In this document: piece by piece, positions 8,835 to 18,516 of the stretch
Layout: each line of letters opens with the position of its first letter
How positions within the stretch are numbered: the stretch's first letter is position 1
Assembly (NCBI RefSeq): GCF_003583365.1
Contig: NZ_QXED01000002.1
Span: 682,001-746,000 of the forward strand
Direction: 5' to 3'
From: Fibrisoma montanum
Lineage (GTDB): Bacteria > Bacteroidota > Bacteroidia > Cytophagales > Spirosomataceae
DNA: 64,000 bases
Notes under the pieces: generated by a model
What the model saw: only the letters and a program-made list of their open reading frames with translations
What the model was told of the DNA's origin: nothing
Databases searched by the model: none
Program-made: the position numbers and the translations under genes

Positions 8835-9377
8835 ATGAAACCATTGACAATTCGGTTAGCCACGCTGACGGCCATCGTACTGACAACTGCCTTGTTTCGC
8901 CTGCTGCCGCACTGGCCGAATATGACACCTGTGGCTGCCCTGGCCCTGTTTGGCGCGGCAACGTTCGAACGCAAGTGGCTGGGTCTGATCGCTCCGCTGA
9001 CGGCTATGGTGATAAGCGATGCCCTGATTGGTTTTCACAGCAGCATGGGAGCCGTTTATGTCAGCTTTGCTCTGACGTGGCTGCTGGGATTGTGGCTGCT
9101 CCGGAAACCAACGGCAGGGCGCATTGCAACGGCCTCCGTTACGTCGTCGGTGTTGTTCTTCCTGATTACCAACTTCGCGGTCTGGTACGGTAGCTCGTTC
9201 TATCCGCAGACAACTGCTGGGTTGATGAGCTGCTACGTTGCCGGTCTGGCGTTTTACGACGGAACGTCGTTTGCACTGAACGGCCTGATGGGTGACCTGC
9301 TGTTCAATGGGCTGCTGTTTGGTAGTTATTACCTGCTGCAGCAACGCTTTACCGTGCTGCGCCCGGCTCGTGCCTAA
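8835..9377 (+). CDS. DUF6580-type membrane protein, putative cobalamin-linked transport component
   Basis: 180 residues, almost all hydrophobic, with five or six membrane segments. It resembles the DUF6580 family, whose fold is like the substrate-binding S components of ECF vitamin transporters. Marks include LLPHWPNMTPVAALALFG near the N-terminus and NFAVWYGSSFYPQT. It starts 9 bases after the phosphatase stop and so belongs to the cobS group. Uptake of a cobalamin precursor or metal is inferred from that context only. No ECF ATPase genes are adjacent. Confidence 0.75.
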   Translation: MKPLTIRLATLTAIVLTTALFRLLPHWPNMTPVAALALFGAATFERKWLGLIAPLTAMVISDALIGFHSSMGAVYVSFALTWLLGLWLLRKPTAGRIATASVTSSVLFFLITNFAVWYGSSFYPQTTAGLMSCYVAGLAFYDGTSFALNGLMGDLLFNGLLFGSYYLLQQRFTVLRPARA

Positions 9378-9393
9378 AGAACGTGACTTCTGC

Positions 9394-9437
9394 AAAGCGA
9401 ACGAGTCCCGGCTACCTGGCCGGGACTCGTTCGCTTT
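9394..9437. terminator. bidirectional terminator between convergent genes
   Basis: A perfect 19-bp stem (9394-9412 with 9419-9437) with a 6-base loop, AAA at the left foot and TTT at the right foot. It sits between the DUF6580 gene and the convergent glucosidase gene, whose stop is at 9439. It can work for both strands. Confidence 0.9.
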
Positions 9438-9438
9438 A

Positions 9439-12060
9439 TTAGTTGCGGTATTTCCGGGCAATCAGATTCGCTACCAGACCTGTCCAGCCCGTCTGGTGGG
9501 ATGCGCCTATTCCCCGGCCATTGTCGCCGTGGAAGTATTCGTAGAACAAAATGTAGTCCCGGAAATGCGGATCGCGCCATTTCGGATGGGCCCCGAACGT
9601 CGGCCTCTGGCCGGCCTTGTCGGGGGTAAACAGGCTTATCAGCCGGTTGCTTAGTTCAAGCGCCACCTCGTTGAGAGTCAGCATCTGGCCCGAGCCCACG
9701 GGGTACTCGACCGTGAAACTGTCGCCAAAGTAGTGATAAAACCGCTGGAGGCTGATAATAAGCAGGTAATTGACCGGCATCCAGATAGGCCCACGCCAGT
9801 TTGAATTACCGCCGAACATACCGCTGTCGCTCTCGGCCGGGGTGTAGGCCAGCCGAAACGTAGTACCGTCAAGCCGGAATTCGTAGGGATGCTTCTCGTA
9901 GACTTTTGATACGGCCCGGATGCCGTGCGGACTCAGAAACTCTTGTTCATCGAGAATGCGGGTCAGCAGCGACTTGATGCGGAAGCCACGCAGCAGACTT
10001 AATAGTCGTTTTTCGCCGACACCCGGCTCAAAATACCGCGATACCTGCTGGTACAGCTCGGGGCGGTGTTGCTGAAACCAGCGCATTCGGTTGGTGAACG
10101 ATTGACACTCGTGCAGGAGATCGTCGCTGAGGACCTCGACGGCAAACAGGGGAATCAGCCCGACCATGGTTCGAACCCGCATCTTTTCGATACGGCCGTC
10201 GGAAAGCCGAAGCTGATCGTAGAAAAACCCATCGGCTTCATCCCACAGGCCGCTGCTGCCTTCGCCAATCTGAGTCATGGCACCGGCGATGTAGAGAAAG
10301 TGGTCGAAATACTTCGTTGCCAGATCCACGTACACCGCGTCATGGCGGGCCAGTTCCAGCGCAATACGCATCATGTTGAGGGCGTACATGGCCATCCAGC
10401 TTGTGCCGTCGGCCTGCTCCAGGTGACTGCCGTCGGGCAGGACGGTGTTTCGGTCAAATACGCCAATGTTATCCAGCCCCAGAAAACCACCTTCAAAAAT
10501 GTTGTTGCCCAGTTCATCCTTGCGGTTCACCCACCACGTAAAGTTCAGCATGAGCTTATGGAAGATGGAGCGCAGAAACGTCAGGTCGGGATCGCGCTCG
10601 GGATGTTGCTTTTTTTCGTCGTGGTAAATGCGCCACGCTGCCCAGGCCTGCACCGGCGGATTCACGTCGTCGAACGACCATTCGTAGGCCGGTAGCTGGC
10701 CATTCGGATGCATGTACCACTCGTTGGTGAGCAGCAGCAACTGCTGTTTGGCCAGCGAGGGGTCGACCATGGCTAGTGTAACGCAGTGAAATGCCCAGTC
10801 CCAGGCGGCATACCAGGGATATTCCCACTTATCGGGCATGGAAATGATATCCTCGTTGATCAGATGCGCCCAGGTATGGTTGCGCCCCTGTAGTCGCTGT
10901 CGGGGTGGGGGAGGCCCCGCCGGGTCGCCGTTGAGCCACTGCGTTACGTCGTAGTGGTAGTACTGTTTGTTCCAGAGCATCCCGCCCAGGGCCTGCCGCT
11001 GAACGAGTTTTTCGGCCTCGGTGGCTTGTTGCGGGTGAATTGCCCTGTAAAACAGGTCTGCCTCGGCTTTGCGCTGGGTAACGAGGGCGTCAAAGTCAGC
11101 AAAGGGTTGGTTTGAAACCGTCTGGCTGAGCCGCAGCCGAAGGGTAGCCGATCCGCCGGCCGCAATCGACAGGGCATAATGGGCGGCCGCTTTGGTTCCG
11201 GTTCGGGCGGGGTTGATGGTGTAAGCCCCGTGGAGCAGGTACTCGTTGATGCCGTCTTTGTAATACAGGCCGTCGCGGCTGGTTTGCCCCCAGAGCCGCT
11301 CCGTATTGGTTTCGTTATCGCAGAACAGCCAGTTGGGGGTGCCATCGGCATACACGACGTACTGCCCCAGATCGGGATGGGTGGCTATGACCGATCCGTC
11401 AGGGTGCCAGACCAGCGAGGGTTTATGAGCTGCCTGCTCCGGGTCCCAGGCCCAGGTATTTCTAAACCAGATGGTTGGCAGCAGGTGAAGATCGGCCGAT
11501 TCCGGTCCCCGGTTATGGACTGTTATTGTGAGCAGAATGTCGTGCGGGTTGGCTTTGGCATAGTCGACAAATACATCGAAGTAGCGGTCCTGATCAAAAA
11601 TACCCGTGTCGAGCACTTCGAACTCCGGGTCCAGTCGGGACCGACGGCCATTTTCGCTAACCAGCCAGTCGTATGGATACGCCTGCTGCGGGTATTTGTA
11701 CAGCATCCGCTGGTACGAATGCGCAGGCGTTGCGTCGAGGTAGAAGTACAGCTCCTTGACGTCTTCACCGTGGTTCCCCTCGCTATTGGCCAGTCCGAAG
11801 AATCGTTCTTTCAGAATGGGGTCACGCCCGTTCCAGAGCGCTACGGCCAGGCAAAGGCGCTGCCGATGATCGCAGAAACCCGCGATGCCTTCTTCGCCCC
11901 AGCGGTAGGCGTAGCTGCGGGCTTTATCGTGCGTGATGTATTGCCAGGCATCGCCGTTGGTGCTGTAGTCTTCGCGGACGGTGCCCCACTGGCGGTCGGA
12001 GACGTACGGCCCCCACTGTCGCCAGGCCGGATCGTGCAGGCGTTGATGTTCGATGGTCAT
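9439..12060 (-). CDS. GH63-like glucosidase (MGH1-type alpha/alpha-toroid glycoside hydrolase)
   Basis: 873 residues without a signal peptide, so probably cytoplasmic. The N-terminal beta-rich part (about 1-330) carries GDAWQYITHDKARS and RWGEEGIAGFCD. The C-terminal helical toroid (about 380-870) carries WAAWRIYHDE, DGTSWMAMYALNMM, LWDEADGFFYD and GPIWMPVNYL. These are marks of the bacterial GH63/MGH1-like group, which hydrolyses alpha-glucosidic bonds such as those in glucosylglycerate, mannosylglycerate or oligosaccharides. The substrate cannot be fixed. It follows the SDR gene on the same strand with an 88-base gap that holds a 23-nt inverted repeat, so joint transcription is possible. 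Confidence 0.88.
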   Translation of the reverse strand: MTIEHQRLHDPAWRQWGPYVSDRQWGTVREDYSTNGDAWQYITHDKARSYAYRWGEEGIAGFCDHRQRLCLAVALWNGRDPILKERFFGLANSEGNHGEDVKELYFYLDATPAHSYQRMLYKYPQQAYPYDWLVSENGRRSRLDPEFEVLDTGIFDQDRYFDVFVDYAKANPHDILLTITVHNRGPESADLHLLPTIWFRNTWAWDPEQAAHKPSLVWHPDGSVIATHPDLGQYVVYADGTPNWLFCDNETNTERLWGQTSRDGLYYKDGINEYLLHGAYTINPARTGTKAAAHYALSIAAGGSATLRLRLSQTVSNQPFADFDALVTQRKAEADLFYRAIHPQQATEAEKLVQRQALGGMLWNKQYYHYDVTQWLNGDPAGPPPPRQRLQGRNHTWAHLINEDIISMPDKWEYPWYAAWDWAFHCVTLAMVDPSLAKQQLLLLTNEWYMHPNGQLPAYEWSFDDVNPPVQAWAAWRIYHDEKKQHPERDPDLTFLRSIFHKLMLNFTWWVNRKDELGNNIFEGGFLGLDNIGVFDRNTVLPDGSHLEQADGTSWMAMYALNMMRIALELARHDAVYVDLATKYFDHFLYIAGAMTQIGEGSSGLWDEADGFFYDQLRLSDGRIEKMRVRTMVGLIPLFAVEVLSDDLLHECQSFTNRMRWFQQHRPELYQQVSRYFEPGVGEKRLLSLLRGFRIKSLLTRILDEQEFLSPHGIRAVSKVYEKHPYEFRLDGTTFRLAYTPAESDSGMFGGNSNWRGPIWMPVNYLLIISLQRFYHYFGDSFTVEYPVGSGQMLTLNEVALELSNRLISLFTPDKAGQRPTFGAHPKWRDPHFRDYILFYEYFHGDNGRGIGASHQTGWTGLVANLIARKYRN

Positions 12061-12066
12061 GTCGGT

Positions 12067-12144
12067 GGTTTATGGTTTGTCGTTCGTAGGTTGAAGTCAA
12101 GCCCGGACGAGCAACTACAAACTACGAACGACAAACTATAAACC
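12067..12144. repeat. inverted repeat with 23-nt arms
   Basis: Arms 12067-12089 and 12122-12144 are reverse complements with one mismatch, separated by 32 bases, and fill the gap between the SDR and glucosidase genes. There is no T-run. It may be a dispersed intergenic repeat, an mRNA-stabilising stem or a weak terminator. Confidence 0.65.
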
Positions 12145-12148
12145 AAAT

Positions 12149-12958
12149 CTATCCATTATCCGCGAAGTCTTCGTATAGTGTCATGCCGCCGTCGACAAAG
12201 AGGGTGGTGCCGATCACGTAATCGCTGGCATCGCTGGCCAACCAGACGGCCGCATTGCCGATGTCGTCGACCACCCCGACGCGGTCGTACGGAATCAGGG
12301 TAAGCAGTTTGGCTTCGGCTTCGGGGGTATCCCAGGCTTCTTTGTTGATGGGTGTTTTGATGGCGCCCGGGGCAATGCTGTTCACCCGGATTTTGTCTTT
12401 GGCGAATTCCTGGGCGATGCTCTGCATCAGGAGTTTGATACCGCCTTTGCTGGCTGCGTAGTTGGCATGACCCGCCCAGGGGATTAGTTCGTGGACGCTG
12501 CTCATGCAGATGATTTTGCCCAGGGCTTTCGACTTTTCGGGTTGTGGACCCCGGCGCAGAAATTCTTTGATAGCTTCGCGGGCGCACAGAAACTGACCCG
12601 TCAGGTTGATGCTGATGACCTCGTTCCACTGGGCGAGCGTCATTTCCGTAAAGGGAGCATCGCGCTGCAGACCGGCGTTGTTGACCAGAATATCGACCGT
12701 ACCGTAGCGCGCAATTACGTCCGCGAACATCTGGATGACCTGATCTTCCTGGCTAACGTCGCACTGGTAAATCATGCCGGTCCCGCCCTGCGCTTCAATG
12801 TCCGCGAGCACTTTCTCGGCCGACTCTTTTGACGATGGCCGGGAGTGATTAACGACGACCGTAGCGCCCGCGGCTCCTAACGCCCGCGAAACGCCGGTGC
12901 CAATGCCGCTGCTGCCACCTGTAACGATTGCAATCTGCCCTTGTAGTACCTTTTCCAT
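12149..12958 (-). CDS. SDR family oxidoreductase, glucose 1-dehydrogenase-like
   Basis: 269 residues, a classical short-chain dehydrogenase. The nucleotide motif is TGGSSGIGTG at the N-terminus, the structural motif NNAGLQRD, the catalytic Ser in ICMSSVHE and YAASK as the Tyr-Lys pair. The C-terminus (TTLFVDGGMTLY) is typical of the glucose-1-dehydrogenase/3-oxoacyl reductase-like subgroup. VNHSRPSS after the second strand suggests NADP or mixed cofactor use. The start at 12958 (MEKVLQGQIAIVTGG) was preferred to 13042 because the longer frame runs into the divergent bestrophin gene. The sugar or polyol substrate is not known. Confidence 0.9.
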   Translation of the reverse strand: MEKVLQGQIAIVTGGSSGIGTGVSRALGAAGATVVVNHSRPSSKESAEKVLADIEAQGGTGMIYQCDVSQEDQVIQMFADVIARYGTVDILVNNAGLQRDAPFTEMTLAQWNEVISINLTGQFLCAREAIKEFLRRGPQPEKSKALGKIICMSSVHELIPWAGHANYAASKGGIKLLMQSIAQEFAKDKIRVNSIAPGAIKTPINKEAWDTPEAEAKLLTLIPYDRVGVVDDIGNAAVWLASDASDYVIGTTLFVDGGMTLYEDFADNG

Positions 12959-13028
12959 AACTTCCTGTTTATTTTGAAAGTAAGCGGTTTTGTATAGATT
13001 TGGTTTAAATGTTAGTCCAATCAACCTT

Positions 13029-14042
13029 ATGTTCACTACCAAACGCGTTCCTTTTGCTATCGTTTTTCCATTTGCCTGGCGGTCTGTGCTCAGTTTTATC
13101 GTTTACTCTTCCGTTATCTGTACGCTGTATTCCTTCGCTGGCTTGAAAAATCTGGCCATTCCGTTTGTGCCGGTAGCTACTATCGGTACGGCCGTGGCGT
13201 TTTACGTCGGTTTTAAGAACAATTCATCTTATGACCGGCTTTGGGAGGCCCGGCGCATCTGGGGCAGCATCACCAACGCCAGTCGGTCGTGGGGCATTAT
13301 GGTGCTGGACTATATTACGAACCTCGATGCTGCCGATCCATTGCCCGCCGAGGGTTTGCAGCAAATTCACAAAAAATTAATTTACCAGCATCTGGCCTAC
13401 ATCACGGCGGTTCGGGTTCAGCTTCGGCAGAAACCCGTCTGGGAGCTGCATCATGATCCGGCGCACGAGGCCATTGAGCGCATCAAAGAATTCCGCCAGT
13501 GTAGTCTGGATAAAGAGTTGAGCCGATTCCTGTCGGTCGAAGAGGTGGAGGAGGCCATCAGGCATCCGAACCCGGCCACCATGTTGCTGCGTAAACAGTC
13601 GGCCAGTCTGCGTGAACTGCGCCAGAATGGCTACCTGTCGGACTTCTACCACGTGGATCTGGAGCGGATGCTGGTTGAGTTTTATAACCAGCAGGGGGCC
13701 TGCGAGCGCATCAAATCGTTCCCGTTTCCGCGACAGTACGCGTTCTTCAGTTACCTGTTTGTGTGGCTGTTCATCTTTGTGCTGCCCTACGGACTGCTGA
13801 GTGAGATGGCGAAGGTCAGCGGCTGGCACGTGTGGCTGACGGTCCCGTTTTATACCATCATTGCCTGGGTGTTTAACACCATGGAAATCGTGGGCGATAC
13901 CAGCGAGAACCCCTTCGAAAACAGCATCAACGACGTACCGATGACGGCCATCTGCCGGAACATTGAGATCGACCTGCGCGACATGCTGGGCGAGGCCGAA
14001 CTGCCCAAACGCGTGCAGGCCATCAACAACATTCTGATGTAG
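13029..14042 (+). CDS. bestrophin family anion channel
   Basis: About 337 residues of the bestrophin/YneE family, which forms pentameric ion channels in the inner membrane. Family marks are the first helix with PFAWRSVLSF, the highly conserved NNSSYDRLWEARRIWG and the C-terminal GDTSENPFENSINDVPM. Four hydrophobic segments are seen. The start at 13029 gives MFTTKRVPFAIV; the upstream ATG at 12990 lies in the promoter region shared with the divergent SDR gene. Bacterial members conduct cations or anions; selectivity is not deducible here. It is convergent with the RND gene, with two bases between the stops. Confidence 0.9.
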   Translation: MFTTKRVPFAIVFPFAWRSVLSFIVYSSVICTLYSFAGLKNLAIPFVPVATIGTAVAFYVGFKNNSSYDRLWEARRIWGSITNASRSWGIMVLDYITNLDAADPLPAEGLQQIHKKLIYQHLAYITAVRVQLRQKPVWELHHDPAHEAIERIKEFRQCSLDKELSRFLSVEEVEEAIRHPNPATMLLRKQSASLRELRQNGYLSDFYHVDLERMLVEFYNQQGACERIKSFPFPRQYAFFSYLFVWLFIFVLPYGLLSEMAKVSGWHVWLTVPFYTIIAWVFNTMEIVGDTSENPFENSINDVPMTAICRNIEIDLRDMLGEAELPKRVQAINNILM

Positions 14043-14044
14043 GC

Positions 14045-16408
14045 TTACAACGGCTCGGTCCGCACGGCCGACCGGCTGCTGCGCTTTTTATCCACCGACA
14101 GCAGGAAAGCAGGCAGTAAAATCAGGTTGGAGGCCATGCCCATCAGCAGCGTAATGGACACCAGAATACCCAGCGCGATTGTTCCCTGGAACGTAGACGC
14201 CGTGAAGATGGCGAAACCCGCAAACAGGATGATGGCTGTGTAGAACATGCTGACACCGGTGTACTGGATGGTTTGGGAAACGGCCTGGGCCAGACTCAGG
14301 CGGCTGTTCCGCAGCTCGTCGCGGTATTTGGTGATGAAGTAGATGGTGCCGTCAGACGACAGGCCGAACGCAATGCTGAAGATCAGGATGGTTGAGGGCT
14401 TAAGGTGGATATCCGCAAAGCCCATAATACCCGCCGTGACAACCAGCGGCAACGCACTCGGCAGAATGGCGATCAAACTCAGCCGGATGTCGCGCAGCAG
14501 AATCACCAGAATGACCGATACCAGCACGATGGCCAGCACCGTACTTTCGGCGAGGTTTTTCAGCAGGTAATCGTTGCCCCGGGTAAACACGACGCTGTTG
14601 CCCGTGATGCGCACGTCAAACTGCTCGTCTGATGCGACGCGCTGCCCGGTGGCCCGGTCAATGTTGAAAATTGAATCGGCTTTTGGCTGGAGTTCGCTTA
14701 GCAGCTGGTTGACACGTACCGTCCCGACATCGGCCATCTGGTAGCTGATGCGGGTGAACTGCCGGGTACTGTCGAGGTAGCCTTTGAATTTGTTTTCACT
14801 GCCTTTCAGCCTGGGCAGGTAGGCCGACAGTTTTTGCAGTTCGAGGGCGGGCGGCAGCAGGTAGTAGCGCGGGTCGCCCCCCCGATACGACTGGTAGAAG
14901 AATTTCACGGCTTCGACCAGTGAGATCGGGCGCGTAAACTCCGGATACTTCGAAAATTCCCGGTCCAGCAGCCGCATCTTCGTCAGCGTTTGGGGCGTCA
15001 GTACGCGGCCAGGGCGTTTCGTATCGATGCTCACTTCAAACGGCATTACGCCCCGGAACCGGCTTTCGAAGAACTTGAGGTCGGTGTAGATCGGGTCGTT
15101 TTTGGGCAGATCGTCTACCACGAAGCCGATGGCGTTGATGCGTAGCGCACCGACGACGGCCACCGCGGTTACCACAGCGATGAAGGTGTAGATAGCGGCC
15201 CGGCGCTGACTAACCAAATGGTTTACCCAGTTCAGGAACGATGCAACGTACTGGCGATCCATGTGGCTCCGTTTCTTCGGCGAGGGCACCGGCAGATAGC
15301 TGAAAACCGCCGGAATCAGGATAAGCGACATGACATAAGTCGTCATGATGCCCAGGGCCGCTACCAGTCCGAATTCCAGCAGCAGCGGGCTGTTGGTGAA
15401 GTAAAACACAAAGAAACCGATGCTGGTCGTGACGTTGGCAAAGAACGTCGTTTCGCCTACTTTCTCGGCGGCAATGGCCAGCGCCTGCTGCTGATCGCGG
15501 CCTTTGTTCAGTTCTTCGTGGTAGCGGTTGAGCAGGAAAATGCAGTTTGGTATCCCGATCACAATGATCAGCGGAGGAATCAGGCCGGTCAGGATGGTAA
15601 TTTCAAACCCCAGAAGCGAAATATAGGCCGACGACCACACGACGCCCACACCGACCACCAGCGCAGCAGCCACCATGACCGTAACGGACCGGAAAAAGAA
15701 CAGCAGAATCAGGGCCGTAACCACGAAGGCCAGCACCATGAACAGGGTCAGTTCGTTGCTGACCTTGGCCGTAAATTCGGTACGGATGTAGGGCATGCCC
15801 GACAGGTGCACCTCCAGCCCATGCTGAACCCCGAACGAATCGACTACGGCCTCGATCCGGCGCACTACGTCGATCCGGTTGCGGGTATTGACCTGGGTCG
15901 GGTCGAACGTAACGGCCATCAGGTGCGCCCGGCCCGAACTATCAGAAACGAAGCCCTCGTAGAACGGCAGCCGGGCGATCTGGCTGCGGATGCTGTCGAC
16001 CTCGGCCTGGCTTGTAACGGGGCGTGGCACCAGCGGCACAAAGCGGAACGTGCGGGAACTGTCGTCGCGGACGATGTTGTACAGGTTCGCGTTGGACACG
16101 ACATCCCGGATGCTGCTGATTTTACGTATTTTCTGGCTGAGGGCGTACCAGTCGTTGAAGAAGTTGAGCCGGTACATGCTGTCGGTTTCGACGCCGATGG
16201 CCAGTACGTTGCCATCCTGCCCGAACCGGGCCTTGAAGCTATCGTACAATTTGAAATCGGGATCGGATTTAGGCAGGATCTTGGCGATTTCGTAGGACAG
16301 CCGGACGCGGGAGGCCTGATAGCCCATGAACGCCGTTCCGGCCAGAATCAGGCCAATAAGAGCGACTCTATTCTTGAGGATAAAAGCAGAAACGCGGTGC
16401 CAGAACAT
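14045..16408 (-). CDS. RND/MMPL family transporter
   Basis: About 787 residues with an N-terminal helix (MFWHRVSAFILKNRVALIG), a large periplasmic loop, five helices (FMVLAFVVTALIL, GLIPPLIIVIGIPNCIFLLNR and others), a second loop and five more helices ending in LGILVSITLLMGMASNL. The duplicated arrangement and the GIPNCIFL and FGLSSDGTIYF segments in the fourth helices fit the MMPL/HpnN-like branch of the RND superfamily, driven by proton flow and often moving lipids or hydrophobic compounds. No adaptor or outer-membrane channel gene is adjacent, which also fits that branch. The start at 16408 was chosen over 16447. Confidence 0.87.
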   Translation of the reverse strand: MFWHRVSAFILKNRVALIGLILAGTAFMGYQASRVRLSYEIAKILPKSDPDFKLYDSFKARFGQDGNVLAIGVETDSMYRLNFFNDWYALSQKIRKISSIRDVVSNANLYNIVRDDSSRTFRFVPLVPRPVTSQAEVDSIRSQIARLPFYEGFVSDSSGRAHLMAVTFDPTQVNTRNRIDVVRRIEAVVDSFGVQHGLEVHLSGMPYIRTEFTAKVSNELTLFMVLAFVVTALILLFFFRSVTVMVAAALVVGVGVVWSSAYISLLGFEITILTGLIPPLIIVIGIPNCIFLLNRYHEELNKGRDQQQALAIAAEKVGETTFFANVTTSIGFFVFYFTNSPLLLEFGLVAALGIMTTYVMSLILIPAVFSYLPVPSPKKRSHMDRQYVASFLNWVNHLVSQRRAAIYTFIAVVTAVAVVGALRINAIGFVVDDLPKNDPIYTDLKFFESRFRGVMPFEVSIDTKRPGRVLTPQTLTKMRLLDREFSKYPEFTRPISLVEAVKFFYQSYRGGDPRYYLLPPALELQKLSAYLPRLKGSENKFKGYLDSTRQFTRISYQMADVGTVRVNQLLSELQPKADSIFNIDRATGQRVASDEQFDVRITGNSVVFTRGNDYLLKNLAESTVLAIVLVSVILVILLRDIRLSLIAILPSALPLVVTAGIMGFADIHLKPSTILIFSIAFGLSSDGTIYFITKYRDELRNSRLSLAQAVSQTIQYTGVSMFYTAIILFAGFAIFTASTFQGTIALGILVSITLLMGMASNLILLPAFLLSVDKKRSSRSAVRTEPL

Positions 16409-16601
16409 AAGCGAGTGGGATATGGGCCGCCGGAATGATGAACACATACCTAACGCTTGAACAACGGCCCTCAGCGCATTTGAGCCCGCAAGTTAGTCAA
16501 AAATTGGGGGGCGGGCTGGAAACTGGCGTATTTGTTGTTGAAGTCAGTTGGGTTTAGTAGGTTGCTTTCTGTTCATATCTCACCTTTTCACACACAATTT
16601 T

Positions 16602-18488
16602 ATGCAGATTTTCTACCGTTTCTTGTTCATCGCTGGCCTGGTGCTGGCGGGGGGTACTACGTCATCAGCGCAGGACAATTTGATTATTACAGGGCCTACT
16701 TCTGCAACGCCTGGTGTTAGAAATACCGTTTTTGGCTACCGGGCGGGGATAAGTATCACAGATGGGTTTAATAATGCCTTTTTTGGAAATAATGTCGGTT
16801 CGGTTAATACAACTGGTATTCAAAATGCTTTTTTTGGAAGTAATGCAGGTTCTGCAAACACTATCGGTTTTCGAAACGCCTTCTTTGGAAATAACGTAGG
16901 TTCTGCTAATGTAAGCGGGTACCAAAATGCCTATTTTGGAAGTGATGCGGGGATGTCAATTAGGGATGGTTACCAAAACACATTTATAGGTTCATCCGCA
17001 GGTGCACTTAGTATTACTGGATTTCAAAACGTATATGTCGGGTCAACCGCTGGTTATTTTAACAGAGGTTCTGAGAACGTGTATGTTGGGTCAAATACAG
17101 GCGCATTGGGTACACTGGCAACAGGGAACGTTTTAATGGGAACTGGTGCAGGCTCCTCTGTTAATGCCTCTCACAATGTGATGATAGGATATTCATCTGG
17201 CCGAGGCAATGTAATGGGCACAAATAATGTCTATATGGGAGCATTTGCTGCACAAAGCGCTAATGGTAATAGCTCTGTTATGATAGGAGACAGTACAGGT
17301 TTTAAAACCGGAGTTGGGATGTTCAACGGGGTCTCTGGGAACGTTTTTATCGGTAGCCGATCAGGGTTAAACAACGTTTCCGGAATACAAAATACATTCT
17401 TAGGAACACAATCCGGCTACAACACCAACGCTAATGCCAACACCTTCCTGGGCTATATGGCTGGGCGTACCAACACCACCGGCCAGTTTAATACGTTCAT
17501 CGGCGTACAAACCGGACTTAGCAACACGACCGGTTCCTCCAACTACATGATGGGTACCAACGCCGGGTTAAGCAACACCACCGGCTCAGGCAACTACTTC
17601 CTAGGGGATAACGCCGGGGGCGGCAACACGACCGGCGGCTTCAACGTGTACCTGGGTTCAAATGCCGGCAATGGCACGAACGTCAACGGCGACAACAACG
17701 TAGCGATTGGCTTTGAGAGCGGTCGAAGCAACACGAATGGTACTACGAATCTGTTTTTGGGCTTCCGGGCGGATGCCAACGCGGCCGGACTGACCAACGC
17801 GACGGCCATCGGCCCGAACGCCAAAGTGGGCGTCAGTAATGCGGTGGTGCTGGGCAATAGTGCCAACGTGGGTATCGGTACCAGTATGCCCACGGCTCGC
17901 TTACACATTGCCAGTGGAGTGCCCAATCAATCGGGACTGCGGCTGGAAGAGTTGAATGATGATGACCCGGCAGTCAAAAGCACCAACAAGTTCCTAACCG
18001 TCGACAGCAACGGAAACGTCATTCTGGCTACTTACGCCAGTAGTGGGCGCGAAGCCGCCGTAGAGAGTCTTTGGCAGCGCAACGGGACGTTTCTGCAAAG
18101 TACGAAGGGCGAAGCGGTTATCATCGGCTCCAATGTGAGCCGGACGCCGGCCGGTTACCGCCTGTACGTGCAGGAAGGCATTCTAACGGAGAAGGTCAAG
18201 GTGGCCGTCAGGAACACCGCGGAGTGGAGCGACCATGTGTTTGCGCCCACCTATAAGCTGGCCCCGTTAGTCGAGGTCGAACAGCATATCCAGCGGCATG
18301 GCCAGCTGCCGGGTGTGCCCTCGGCGAAGCAGATGGTCGAGCAGGGCAATGATCTGCACCGGACCGATGCCAAGCTGCTCGAAAAGATTGAAGAATTGAC
18401 TTTGTATATGATTGACCAGCAAAAGCAGTTAGACCAACTCAAGGCTGAGAATCAGCAGATTAAACAGCGGTTGGCCAGTCGGCGGTAA
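16602..18488 (+). CDS. secreted 17-residue-repeat beta-roll protein, array member 1
   Basis: About 628 residues. A signal peptide (MQIFYRFLFIAG ... TSSAQ) leads into more than 20 tandem repeats of 17 residues with the pattern N-x-(F/Y)-(F/I/M)-G-x-x-(A/S)-G and a G near position 15, for example NAFFGSNAGSANTIGFR. This resembles YadA-head or tail-fibre beta-rolls. Residues about 430-470 form a TARLHIASG linker. The C-terminal module reads LTEKVKVAV, EWSDHVFAPTYKL, LPGVPSA and LLEKIEELTLY and ends in a coiled coil rich in Gln and Lys. I infer a trimeric surface or secreted fibre. The first half is more AT-rich than the second, as if built from different sources. The start was moved from 16548 to the Met of the signal peptide. 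Confidence 0.8.
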   Translation: MQIFYRFLFIAGLVLAGGTTSSAQDNLIITGPTSATPGVRNTVFGYRAGISITDGFNNAFFGNNVGSVNTTGIQNAFFGSNAGSANTIGFRNAFFGNNVGSANVSGYQNAYFGSDAGMSIRDGYQNTFIGSSAGALSITGFQNVYVGSTAGYFNRGSENVYVGSNTGALGTLATGNVLMGTGAGSSVNASHNVMIGYSSGRGNVMGTNNVYMGAFAAQSANGNSSVMIGDSTGFKTGVGMFNGVSGNVFIGSRSGLNNVSGIQNTFLGTQSGYNTNANANTFLGYMAGRTNTTGQFNTFIGVQTGLSNTTGSSNYMMGTNAGLSNTTGSGNYFLGDNAGGGNTTGGFNVYLGSNAGNGTNVNGDNNVAIGFESGRSNTNGTTNLFLGFRADANAAGLTNATAIGPNAKVGVSNAVVLGNSANVGIGTSMPTARLHIASGVPNQSGLRLEELNDDDPAVKSTNKFLTVDSNGNVILATYASSGREAAVESLWQRNGTFLQSTKGEAVIIGSNVSRTPAGYRLYVQEGILTEKVKVAVRNTAEWSDHVFAPTYKLAPLVEVEQHIQRHGQLPGVPSAKQMVEQGNDLHRTDAKLLEKIEELTLYMIDQQKQLDQLKAENQQIKQRLASRR

Positions 18489-18516
18489 AAGGATAGGTAA
18501 AAAGATTGTGAATGTA

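Noticed and set aside
15218-16438. 406-codon antisense frame over the RND transporter
   Set aside because: Rich in His, Gln and Arg with no fold-like pattern; the sense strand encodes a clear transporter.
16740-17760. CRISPR-like periodicity of about 51 bases
   Set aside because: The period is the coding of a 17-residue protein repeat in an open frame, with divergent units and no identical repeat/spacer pattern.
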